Of a stretch of DNA of 64,000 bases, positions 1 to 7,424 are shown one piece after another. Numbering within the stretch: position 1 is the first letter of the stretch; every line of letters starts with the position of its first letter. The translations under genes and the position numbers were made by a program. The DNA comes from DASUBV01 sp963725175. GTDB lineage: Bacteria; Actinomycetota; Actinomycetes; Streptosporangiales; Streptosporangiaceae. The notes under the pieces were generated by a model that saw nothing but the letters and a program-made list of their open reading frames with translations, ran no database searches and was not told where the DNA came from. Location of the stretch: the NCBI GenBank assembly GCA_963725175.1, contig CAVRXH010000006.1:496001-560000 (forward strand), in the 5' to 3' direction.

Positions 1-715
1 AGTGCAGGTCTCGCAGCAGGCTGTCCGGCTCGGCGCCGGCTTCCTCGGCCAGCGCCTCGGCATGCCGGTCATACGCCGCGGCGGCATCGGTCGCGTGACC
101 GCAGCGGCTGGCGGCGATCATGAGCAGCTCGCACAGCCGGCGGTCGCTGGGGTAGAAGCCGGCGACCTGGATCAGCTCATCGAGGATGCCCTCGTCGTGC
201 GCCGCGGCGATCTCCAGCTCGAACAGCCGGGCCGCCGCGCGCTTGTGCCGCTGCTCCAGGCCCGCGATCTCCCGGCGGAACGCGCCGCCCGGCACGTTGG
301 ACAGCGGCCGCGGCCCCCGCCACAGCAGCAGCGCCTCGCGCAGGGCGGCGACCTCCTCCGCCGGGCGCCCGCCGGTGCCCGCCTCCTCCGCCAGGCGGAT
401 CAGGTGCTGGAAAATCAGCAGGTCAGCGTCCCGCGTCGCGATCCTCAGCTCGTAGCCGAACCTGGCGTGGGTCCGCAGATCCTCGCGGCGGCCGAACCCG
501 GCCAGCACCTCGCGCACGGCCATGATCCGCTTGTGCAGCTGCGCTTCCTGGACCTCCGCGCCGCCCCAGGCGGCGCGGATCAGGGACACCTTGGAAAGGC
601 GCCGGTTGGCGTTCAGCAGCAGCGCGGCCAGGATGATCAGCGCGGGGCCGCCCGGCAGCTGCGCCGGATCGCCTTCTGGGCCTACCTCAAGCTCGCCCAG
701 GAGCCTGTAGATCAC
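1..715 (-). CDS. SARP/BTAD-family transcriptional activator, 3' end cut by window edge
   Basis: Reading the minus strand from a GTG at 715 gives about 238 residues that run off the window start. The N-terminus (IYRLLGELEVG) followed by a winged-helix region with LLLNANRRLS and an LIRAAWGG segment matches the OmpR-like DNA-binding domain of SARP regulators. From about residue 90 a bacterial transcriptional activator domain follows: a DADLLIFQHLI-like helix, EALLLWRGPRPL, then CELLMIAASRCGHATDAAAAYDRH. A G-rich stretch seven bases upstream could serve as ribosome binding site; an in-frame ATG at 790 is the alternative start. The C-terminus is not visible, so this could be a small SARP or a large AfsR-like protein. 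It is transcribed divergently from the SIR2 gene, with an operator-like repeat between them. Confidence 0.8.
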   Translation of the reverse strand, partial: MIYRLLGELEVGPEGDPAQLPGGPALIILAALLLNANRRLSKVSLIRAAWGGAEVQEAQLHKRIMAVREVLAGFGRREDLRTHARFGYELRIATRDADLLIFQHLIRLAEEAGTGGRPAEEVAALREALLLWRGPRPLSNVPGGAFRREIAGLEQRHKRAAARLFELEIAAAHDEGILDELIQVAGFYPSDRRLCELLMIAASRCGHATDAAAAYDRHAEALAEEAGAEPDSLLRDLH

Positions 716-843
716 CGCGCGCCCCCCGCTTTCCGACCTGTGCTCGGATAGCCACCAGCGCGGCAGAAAGACGGTAGAAGAGTGCGGCATCCTGGCGACA
801 TGGGTGGTCTCGTGCTCCTCGTCCCTCTCGCCATTCGCGGATG

Positions 844-870
844 AGCTGTCTTACTGACAGCTGTCTTACT
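844..870. promoter_or_regulatory. Operator-like palindrome with an extra direct half-site
   Basis: AGCTGTC at 844-850 and GACAGCT at 856-862 form a perfect 7-bp inverted repeat around TTACT. The 12-mer AGCTGTCTTACT then recurs at 859-870, a direct repeat with 15-bp period. It lies in the divergent region between the SARP-like and SIR2 genes and is less GC-rich than its surroundings. The regulator is unknown; the adjacent SARP is the obvious candidate. Confidence 0.5.
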
Positions 871-926
871 CACATAGGCGCGCGAAAGGGGCCAGCGGTT
901 CACATCACGGTCTCGGACGGCGGCCC

Positions 927-3665
927 TTGCACGACCTAGCTGTGCACGATATAGCCGTGCACGACCTAGCCGGCCAGGTCGCCCGGGCGGATCCGGCGGG
1001 CGTGCTCATGCTGTCAGGAGCGGGCGTCTCGCTGGATCCGCCGACCTGCCTGCCGGACGGCGGGACGCTCACCAGGCGGGTGTTCCATGCCTTCTTCACG
1101 TCGGACGCGCTGGAGACGGTCACCGCGCGGCACCTGGCGCTGGGCTGGCGGCCGGCCCGGTCGTGCCCGCGCGACCGGGCCGCGGCGGACGCGGCCCGGC
1201 TGCCCCGGCTGGAAACCGTGCTGGGCGTCGCGGCCGAGACCTGCGGGCAGCAGTCGGTGGCGGACATTCTCGCCGACGTGCGCGAGGCCCAGCCGAATTT
1301 CCTGCACGAGCTCTTCGCCGCGCACCTGGCCCGCGGCGGCCGGCATCTCACGGCGAACTTCGACGGGTGCATCGAGAAGGCCGCCGACGATCGCTTCGCC
1401 GGCTGGCGAGCCCGCGGCCGGATCTTCCACTTTCACGGCTCGCTGGCCGATGACCCGTCCGGCCTGACGCTCGGTGCCACCCTCGCGCGCGTCCAGGGCG
1501 GCTTCGGCGACGAGCAGGCGGCGGTCATCCGCGGCATGCTCACCGCCGCGCGGTCCCTGGTGGTGCTCGGCTACAGCGGCAGCGACTTCTTCGACTTCGA
1601 CACCCTGATCGCCGCGCTGCCCGCCGGCGCGCTGGCGGCGGTGCGCGTCACCTGGATCTCGCACAGCGGGCATCCCTGGCACTCCCTGGACCCGGACTCA
1701 CGCTCGCTGCCGCCGGTCATCGGGCTGCTGCGCCGCGCGGGCGCCGAGGTAAGCGTCCTATGCGGCCCGACGGCCGAGTTCGCCGTGGCCCTCGCGCGGT
1801 CCTGGGGACTGGCCGAAGTGCCACGCCAGGCACCTGACCCGGCGTCACGGGCAACGCGGCCGCCCGCCGTGGCCGCCAGTCCCGCCCAGCGGCGGATCGC
1901 GACGTTCCAGCTCTACCGGGAACTGGGCCTGCCCGGCGAGGTCGCCGCCACCATCGGGGCCGCGCGGGCGGCCGGCGCCGACCCGGCGTCGATCTGGCTG
2001 GCGCGCTCGGAGCTGCTGTGGGAGCAGGGCCGGTGGAATGCCCTGCGGCGGATGTGGGCACGCGGGCCGCTGCCGCCCGGGATCAGCCCCGCGCTGCGCG
2101 CGGAGCGCATCGGCGCCTGCCTGTGGGTGCAGGGCAGGCTGGTGCCTGCCTACCTGTGGCTGACCTGGCACCGGCACCGTGCCCGCGATCCGCAGGACCG
2201 GATGCTGCTCGCCGAGACCGAGGGGCGGGTCATCGAGCACATGCACCGGGTCCCGCCGCTGAACCTCCTCGCCGCCGTGCTGGCGCCGCGGCTGGCCGCG
2301 GTCATCGGCGGCACGAGCCAGCGGGCCGGGGTGCACCTGCACCGGCGGCGCAACGACCTGGTCAGCAGCCTGCGCTCGGTGAGCGGAGGCACCCGCGACG
2401 AGGCCGAGGCGCAGACCTCCAGCCAGTGGTTCGCCGAGGCCGGGAGCCTGCTGGCCGCGCTCAGCTACCGGCACCGGCAGCTTCGCGACACCTACCCCGC
2501 TGCCGCGCTGAGCGATGCCGAACTGAGCCGCCGCTACCGCGAGCTCCAGCGGCACTTCGCCGCGGTCGGATCGGTGTCCGGGCAGTGGCGGACGCACCTG
2601 CTGCCCGGCGCCGGGCGGGTCTTCGGCACCGCGGAGGTGCTGCGCGGGCTGTTCGCGCTCCAGTACGGCTGGCGGCAGCGGGCCTGGCTGCTGGCCCGGT
2701 TCGTGCCGCTGCGGATCCGCCACCTGGCCCGCGCCGCGGCAGCCCGACGCCGCCGGCGGGCTGCGGGCGGGCCGCCGGGGCCAGGCCGGCCAGCAGCGGG
2801 CCGGCCAGCAGCGGCACAGCCAGAAGCGGGGCGAGCCGCGGCCCGCGCGGGCGAGCTTCTCGTCTTCGCCGGCGCCGGCGTGTCCATGCCCATGCCGTCG
2901 GGCCGGCCGTCCTTCAACGAGCTACGCGGCGAGATCCTGCGCCAGCTCGGCCTGGAGCGCTACGTCGCCCGCCCCGTGGCTGCGCCTGCTGATCCGGCCG
3001 CGCCGGGTGACTTCCGGCCGGTGGTGGCGGAGCGCCTGGCGCCCGAGCCCTTCATGCTCGCCCTGGCCAGGGCGGGAGTGGCCATCGAGGACTGGCTGGT
3101 GCGGGTGCTGGGCCAGGCGCCGCCGAACGCCGCGCACCGGGTGCTCGCCCGGCTGGCGGCAGACGGCGCGCGGGTCTGGACCGTCAACTTCGACGACATG
3201 ATCGAGCGCGCCGCCTCGCCGGGTGCTCGCTGCGTGGCCTGGCCGGCCGACCCGCGCGGGGACGGCCTGGTCATGAAGCCGCATGGCATCGTCGGCGGCG
3301 AGCTGATCGTGACCGCCGAGCAGGTACTCGCGCCGCTGCGCGGGGACTGGCTGGAGCGGCTGCGCCAGGACGCCGAGGGACGGACCGTCGTCTTTGTCGG
3401 GTACTCCGGCAGGGACCTGGACTTCCAGCCGGTCTGGGACGACGTGCTGGCCGGCGCGCCGGGCGTCTGGTGGTTCGACTACTGGGATGCGGGCCGTCCC
3501 AGGGACGAGACGTTCAAGCGGGGCGTGCTCCGCCAGGCGGACGACCGCGGCGCCCTGCATTTCCCTCCCCCTGCGCCACGGCCCGCGGCCATCGCCGGCG
3601 CGCCGGCCAATCCGTCCTGGGATTTCATCGCATGGTGCCGGGACCGGGGCCTGGAGCTTCCCTGA
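927..3665 (+). CDS. Tandem SIR2-domain protein (two SIR2_2-like NADase modules)
   Basis: The 912-residue product has two SIR2-like domains. The first (about residues 20-270) shows LSGAGVS, the T-x-N-x-D motif in LTANFDG and a histidine in FHFHGSL. The second (about 650-885) shows FAGAGVS, TVNFDD and KPHGIVGG. Both keep the glycine loop, Asn/Asp and His expected for NAD binding and cleavage. A helical, TPR-like region of about 350 residues lies between them. Such SIR2 domains are common NAD-depleting effectors of phage defence, but no defence role is shown here. The TTG start at 927 is uncertain; GTG at 942 or 957 would remove an odd N-terminal HDLAV repeat. The stop at 3663-3665 falls where coding switches to another frame, so the true protein probably continues to 4851. 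Confidence 0.75.
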   Translation: MHDLAVHDIAVHDLAGQVARADPAGVLMLSGAGVSLDPPTCLPDGGTLTRRVFHAFFTSDALETVTARHLALGWRPARSCPRDRAAADAARLPRLETVLGVAAETCGQQSVADILADVREAQPNFLHELFAAHLARGGRHLTANFDGCIEKAADDRFAGWRARGRIFHFHGSLADDPSGLTLGATLARVQGGFGDEQAAVIRGMLTAARSLVVLGYSGSDFFDFDTLIAALPAGALAAVRVTWISHSGHPWHSLDPDSRSLPPVIGLLRRAGAEVSVLCGPTAEFAVALARSWGLAEVPRQAPDPASRATRPPAVAASPAQRRIATFQLYRELGLPGEVAATIGAARAAGADPASIWLARSELLWEQGRWNALRRMWARGPLPPGISPALRAERIGACLWVQGRLVPAYLWLTWHRHRARDPQDRMLLAETEGRVIEHMHRVPPLNLLAAVLAPRLAAVIGGTSQRAGVHLHRRRNDLVSSLRSVSGGTRDEAEAQTSSQWFAEAGSLLAALSYRHRQLRDTYPAAALSDAELSRRYRELQRHFAAVGSVSGQWRTHLLPGAGRVFGTAEVLRGLFALQYGWRQRAWLLARFVPLRIRHLARAAAARRRRRAAGGPPGPGRPAAGRPAAAQPEAGRAAARAGELLVFAGAGVSMPMPSGRPSFNELRGEILRQLGLERYVARPVAAPADPAAPGDFRPVVAERLAPEPFMLALARAGVAIEDWLVRVLGQAPPNAAHRVLARLAADGARVWTVNFDDMIERAASPGARCVAWPADPRGDGLVMKPHGIVGGELIVTAEQVLAPLRGDWLERLRQDAEGRTVVFVGYSGRDLDFQPVWDDVLAGAPGVWWFDYWDAGRPRDETFKRGVLRQADDRGALHFPPPAPRPAAIAGAPANPSWDFIAWCRDRGLELP

Positions 3666-3753
3666 CGGGCTGGACATCGGCGGCCTGCTCGGCGAGCGGG
3701 CCACGGTCAGCTATCCGCCGCTGCCCGGTGATCTCCGCTGGGCGCGGCCGGCC

Positions 3754-4851
3754 GTGCTGGGCATGCTGGGCGACTACCGGGCGGAGCGGCACGAGTACCT
3801 GCGGCTCGTCCTGCACCCGCGGTATCTGCGCCGGGCGATGCGGGCGCTCGGGAACTCCGTGCTCAACCACGGCGGCGACCGGATCGCCGCCGTACTCGCA
3901 CTGGCCAGGCTGCTGCCCGCCACGGGCGCTCCCCGGCGCTGGCGCGAGCGGGCCCGGCTGAAGCGCGCGGCGATCTGGGCCAGGACCGGGCGGCACGCCG
4001 CCGTGCTCCGGATTACCAGGGATGTCCCCGGTCATGTGGTGTCCACCGAGCTGATCCTGCGCTCCGCCGCGCTGCGCATGACGGGCTCCCTCGATCAGGC
4101 CGCCGAGCTGGCACGGGTGGCCCGCGAGCAGGCCATCGGGGAACGTCATCCGGTCCGGGTCGCGAACGCCGCCTTCCAGCAGTGCCTGGCGCTGCTGTGG
4201 GCCGAGCGGCTGGCGGAGGCGCGCCGCTGCCTGGAGGACGACTTCGAGCCCTATGCGGCCATCGCGGCGACCAGGTGGATCGCGTGGGCGGACTTCATCG
4301 GCGGCGGGCTGGCGATCCGCGCCGCCGTCGCGGACGGCGGCGACGGCACCGAGGCGCTGCGCCGGCTGGCCCTCAGCGAGCGGCGCTTCCAGGCCGAGGC
4401 CCTCGCTGACGGAGTGGTCAGCGTGATGACTGCCCGGCTGGCCGCGCACCGGCTGCGCGGCGACGACGGCGCCTTCGCCGCGGAACTCGCGGGCCTGGCC
4501 AGGCTGCGCGCCCGCGGCGAGCGCGGCCAGCGTTACTACACGAGGGGCAACGCCTTCACCGACCAGACCATCGTGATCGAGCGGGCCGAGTTCGCGCGCG
4601 TGCATGAGCGTGCGGCCGATCGCGCGTGGCGGCTGTACGGGCAGGCGGCTGCGTCCCGGTACCCGCTGCAGGCTGCCCTGGGGCACCTGGGCCTTGGCCT
4701 GGTCGAGGCCGGGCGAGGCGGCGAGCCTGGGCACGCCAGGACCGCCGCGGACATCGCGGGGCGCATCGGCGCCCGGCTGGTGCGCGAGCGGGCGGGCGAG
4801 CTGCTGGCCCATCCTGCCGGGGAGTCGCTGCGCGAGGTGTTCTTCTGCTAG
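3754..4851 (+). CDS. Helical-repeat C-terminal part of the SIR2 protein, in a shifted frame
   Basis: This frame encodes an alpha-helical, TPR-like protein rich in A/L/R helices, for example LILRSAALRMTGSLDQAAEL and FQQCLALLWAERLAEARRCL. It resembles the helical region between the two SIR2 domains just upstream. Coding with G/C third positions already begins at 3664, immediately after the upstream stop, but no ATG, GTG or TTG occurs in frame before GTG 3754 (ATG 3763 next). The simplest reading is that it is the C-terminal quarter of the 927 gene, separated by a one-base frameshift; the fused product would be about 1,308 residues. If translated separately it must start at 3754 or 3763, where I see no good ribosome binding site. 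No function is recognised. Confidence 0.6.
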   Translation: MLGMLGDYRAERHEYLRLVLHPRYLRRAMRALGNSVLNHGGDRIAAVLALARLLPATGAPRRWRERARLKRAAIWARTGRHAAVLRITRDVPGHVVSTELILRSAALRMTGSLDQAAELARVAREQAIGERHPVRVANAAFQQCLALLWAERLAEARRCLEDDFEPYAAIAATRWIAWADFIGGGLAIRAAVADGGDGTEALRRLALSERRFQAEALADGVVSVMTARLAAHRLRGDDGAFAAELAGLARLRARGERGQRYYTRGNAFTDQTIVIERAEFARVHERAADRAWRLYGQAAASRYPLQAALGHLGLGLVEAGRGGEPGHARTAADIAGRIGARLVRERAGELLAHPAGESLREVFFC

Positions 4852-4910
4852 GCGTGTCCGGCGGAGGCGTGTCCGGCGCAAGGGCGTCCGGCGCAGAGGC
4901 GTCCGGCGGA
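4851..4910 (+). repeat. Short tandem repeat, GGCGT(GT)CCGGCG unit
   Basis: Four imperfect 13-15 bp units of the type GGCGTGTCCGGCGGA lie between the SIR2-associated gene and the glycosyltransferase. No function is apparent. Confidence 0.6.
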
Positions 4911-4945
4911 TGCCGGGGCCGCGCCGGGTATGCGAGGCTGGGCGA

Positions 4946-6286
4946 ATGCTCGCCGCCGCCATCGCCGCGACCCTGGCCGCGCTCGCCTGGGTCTACCTGC
5001 TGACCTGCCACGGCGGGTACTGGCTGACCACGCAGCGGCTGCCCGGCCGGGCACCGGCCCGGCAGGGGCGGGACCAGCGAGAGCAGGGCGAGCAGCCGGA
5101 CCAGTGGCCAGCGGTGACGGCGGTGATCCCGGCGCGCGACGAGGCAGCCGCGCTGCCCGCCAGCCTGCCGACGCTGCTCGGCCAGGAGTACCAGGGACGG
5201 CTGGGCATCGTGCTGGTGGACGACGAGAGCAGCGACGGCACGGCGGAGGTGGCGGCCGCGCTGGCCCGCGAGGCGGGCTGGCAGGTCCGCGAGGTCGGGG
5301 CCGGGACAGACAGGGCCGGGACAGGCGGTGCTGCTCCTCCGGATGAGGCTGGGATAAGCGAGACCAGCGCGGATGCGAGAGTGCTCCGCGTGCTCAAGGG
5401 CAGCTCACCGCCCGCCGGGTGGGCCGGCAAGGTGTGGGCCATGGCGCAGGGCGCCGCCCTGGCGGGCGAGGCGGATTACCTGCTGTTCACCGACGCCGAT
5501 ATCGGCTACGGGCCTGGCACGGTCGCCGGGCTGGCCAGGGCCGCACGGGACGGCGGCCGGGCGATGGTCTCGCAGATGGCGCTGCTGCGCGCGCAGACGG
5601 GCTGGGAGAAGATCCTGGTGCCGGCGTTCGTCTACTTCTTCGCTCAGCTCTACCCCTTCCGCCGGGTGAACAGGCGAGGCGGCAGGACGGCGGCAGCGGC
5701 CGGCGGGTGCATGCTGGTCCGCCGCGAGACGCTGGCGGCGGCCGGCGGGCTGACCGGGATCGGCGGGGCGCGCATCGACGACGTGGCGCTCGGCCGGCTG
5801 CTCAAGCGCGCGGGCGCGGACTGCTGGCTGGGCCTCAGCACGGAGATCACCAGCACTCGTCCCTATGACCGGCTGGCGGCGCTGTGGGACATGGTGGCGC
5901 GCAGCGCCTACACCCAGCTCCGCTACTCCCCCGCCGCGCTGGCCGGCACGATCGCCGTGCTGGCCTGGCTTTACCTGCTGCCGCCTGCCGCGGCCATCGC
6001 GGGGGCGGCGGCGGCCAGCGCCGGCGGCTGGGCGGTGCCCGGCGGGCTCGGCGGCGGGCTGAGCACCGCTGGCTGGCTGGCGGTCGCCGGGCTCGCGGGC
6101 TGGGCGCTGATGACGGTGAGCTTCCTCCCGATGCTGGCGCTGTACCGGCTGTCGCCGCTGCGCGGGCTCAGCCTGCCGCTGATCGCGCTGCTGTACGCGG
6201 GCATGACGGCCGACTCGGCCCGGCGGCACCACGCGGGCCGGGGCGGCGAGTGGAAGGGCCGCCTCATCGCCAGGGACCGGGCCTGA
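4946..6286 (+). CDS. hpnB: HpnB-like hopanoid-associated family 2 glycosyltransferase
   Basis: The 446-residue membrane protein has an N-terminal helix (LAAAIAATLAALAWVYLL) and then a GT2 core: VIPARDEAAALPASLPTLL, LVDDESSDGTAE and LLFTDADIGY. The downstream segments ILVPAFVYFFAQLYPF, AAGGCMLVRRE and RIDDVALGRLLKRAG, with several C-terminal membrane helices, match the HpnB family found with hopanoid genes. The start at 4946 is chosen because GAGG lies upstream and the protein begins with the membrane helix. It is about 50 residues longer than usual because of a charged insert after residue 30 and another near 115. No squalene-hopene cyclase or other hpn gene is in the window, so hopanoid involvement rests on family resemblance alone. 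Confidence 0.8.
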   Translation: MLAAAIAATLAALAWVYLLTCHGGYWLTTQRLPGRAPARQGRDQREQGEQPDQWPAVTAVIPARDEAAALPASLPTLLGQEYQGRLGIVLVDDESSDGTAEVAAALAREAGWQVREVGAGTDRAGTGGAAPPDEAGISETSADARVLRVLKGSSPPAGWAGKVWAMAQGAALAGEADYLLFTDADIGYGPGTVAGLARAARDGGRAMVSQMALLRAQTGWEKILVPAFVYFFAQLYPFRRVNRRGGRTAAAAGGCMLVRRETLAAAGGLTGIGGARIDDVALGRLLKRAGADCWLGLSTEITSTRPYDRLAALWDMVARSAYTQLRYSPAALAGTIAVLAWLYLLPPAAAIAGAAAASAGGWAVPGGLGGGLSTAGWLAVAGLAGWALMTVSFLPMLALYRLSPLRGLSLPLIALLYAGMTADSARRHHAGRGGEWKGRLIARDRA

Positions 6287-6367
6287 GCCGCGCCGCCCTG
6301 AGCCGCCCCGCCCTGAGCCGCGCCGCCGGGCCGCGCGCCAGGACCGCCGTGGCAGGACCGCCGTGGC
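6283..6367 (+). repeat. Short GC-rich tandem repeats before the HAD gene
   Basis: Three copies of a CCTGAGCCGC-type 14-15 bp unit are followed by two exact copies of AGGACCGCCGTGGC (6340-6353 and 6354-6367). They fill the gap between the glycosyltransferase and HAD genes. They look like slippage products with no clear role. Confidence 0.5.
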
Positions 6368-6389
6368 AGGCCGGGTGGAACGGGCTGTT

Positions 6390-6395
6390 TACCCT
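6390..6395 (+). promoter_or_regulatory. -10 element of a probable leaderless promoter (HAD gene)
   Basis: TACCCT lies six bases before the GTG at 6402, and no ribosome binding site is near. This is the spacing expected if transcription starts at the start codon. Confidence 0.45.
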
Positions 6396-6401
6396 GGTCT
6401 G

Positions 6402-7052
6402 GTGGAGAGCCCAGAAGCGTTCCTGATCGACATCTACGACACCATGATCACCTGCGACTTCACGGTGTTTAACCCCGAGATGGGGCGGCTCGCCGGGGTC
6501 AGCGCCGCGGCCTGGCGGGCCGGCTACGAGGCCAGCGTTGGCTCGGGCGTGGTCACGATCGCCGCCCGGATGGCCGAGATCCTGGCGCACTGCGGCGTGC
6601 CGGCCGAGCCGGAGCTGGTCGCCCGGCTGGCGGCCAGGGACGGCGAGCTGCTGCGGGCAACCTGCCGGCTCTACGACGACGTGCTGCCGTTCCTGCGGCT
6701 GCTGCGCGACCGCGGCGTCAAGATCGCGGTGGTCAGCAACTGCGACGAGCACACCCCCAGCATGCTGGCGGCCACCGGCGTGACGGCGCTCGCCGACGCG
6801 ATGTCCTACTCCTGCGAGGTCGGCTGCCTCGAGCCGGCGCCGGCGATCTACCGGCACGCGCTTGACCAGCTCGGCGTGGCGCCGGGCGGGGCGGTGTTCG
6901 TCGACGACCAGCCGGCGTTCTGCGCGGCGGCGACCGGCCTGGGCATGGCGGCGGTCCAGATGGTCAGGGACACGCCGGTCGGCGCGCCGCCGCCCGGCGT
7001 GCCGGCGGTGACGTCGTTCCGCGAGATCGAGGAGCTATATTTCCCGGCCTAG
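6402..7052 (+). CDS. HAD-superfamily hydrolase
   Basis: The protein (216 residues from GTG 6402) begins with FLIDIYDTM, matching HAD motif I although the usual DxDxT is altered to DIYDT. Motif II is VVSNCDEH (about residue 110), and the VFVDDQPAF segment (about 168) carries the C-terminal acidic pair of motif IV. A helical cap lies between motifs I and II. The substrate cannot be told; small phosphate esters are usual for the family. Start 6402 is preferred over GTG 6363 because a -10-like TACCCT sits just upstream. Its stop codon lies inside a hairpin shared with the convergent cupin gene. Confidence 0.75.
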   Translation: MESPEAFLIDIYDTMITCDFTVFNPEMGRLAGVSAAAWRAGYEASVGSGVVTIAARMAEILAHCGVPAEPELVARLAARDGELLRATCRLYDDVLPFLRLLRDRGVKIAVVSNCDEHTPSMLAATGVTALADAMSYSCEVGCLEPAPAIYRHALDQLGVAPGGAVFVDDQPAFCAAATGLGMAAVQMVRDTPVGAPPPGVPAVTSFREIEELYFPA

Positions 7053-7075
7053 CCTGCGTTTCCCCGGCAGGCTAG
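7049..7075. terminator. Bidirectional hairpin containing both stop codons
   Basis: CTAGCCTGC (7049-7057) and GCAGGCTAG (7067-7075) form a perfect 9-bp stem with a nine-base loop. The stop codons of the HAD gene (7050-7052) and the cupin gene (7072-7074) are both within the stem. The position and symmetry suit a shared factor-independent terminator, although the U-tract is absent. Confidence 0.65.
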
Positions 7076-7413
7076 GCGCGAGTCTCCTCGGCGGGGGCGA
7101 ACAGCACCAGCGCGGCCAGGTCCTGCGTCACGCCGGTGAACCTGTGCACCTCGCCGGCCGCCACGTAGACCACCGAGCCGGGGCCGACCGGCAGCCTGGT
7201 GACGTCTTCGCCGGTGCCGGCCTCCAGCGTCGCCGTGCCCGCCATGATCACGTAGATCTCGTCCTCGGTGTGCGGCGACTGGCCGTCGTCGGCGCCGGCC
7301 GGGATCGAGTAGGTGCCGACGCTGAGGTCGGGGACGCGGAGCTGCTCGGCCCAGTGCACGGCCTCGCCGGCGGCAGGAGTGGTGAACTGGCCGGCGTCGC
7401 TGATGAGCTGCAT
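7072..7413 (-). CDS. Small cupin-fold protein
   Basis: The 113-residue single-domain cupin has a first motif around SPHTEDEIYVIMAG and a second around VGPGSVVYVAAGEVHRFTGV. The first motif keeps a His and a Glu (H-T-E-D-E), enough for a metal site; the second supplies the C-terminal His. Stand-alone cupins of this size bind small ligands or act as epimerases or dioxygenases, and the substrate is unknown. It follows the glucanase gene by only eight bases, so co-transcription is possible. TAAAAT on the minus strand (7424-7419) lies five bases from the ATG and could drive a separate leaderless transcript. Confidence 0.75.
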   Translation of the reverse strand: MQLISDAGQFTTPAAGEAVHWAEQLRVPDLSVGTYSIPAGADDGQSPHTEDEIYVIMAGTATLEAGTGEDVTRLPVGPGSVVYVAAGEVHRFTGVTQDLAALVLFAPAEETRA

Positions 7414-7418
7414 GATCG

Positions 7419-7424
7419 ATTTTA
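7419..7424 (-). promoter_or_regulatory. Possible -10 element of a leaderless promoter (cupin)
   Basis: TAAAAT on the minus strand ends five bases before the cupin ATG. It overlaps the TAA stop of the upstream gene, so it may be fortuitous. Confidence 0.3.

Noticed and set aside
2..751. 249-codon open frame on the plus strand at the window start
   Set aside because: It is the mirror of the SARP/BTAD gene; only the minus strand gives a recognisable protein.
3663..3665. Selenocysteine or read-through at the UGA of the SIR2 gene
   Set aside because: The same frame is not coding after the UGA; coding resumes one base over, so a frame change fits and read-through does not.
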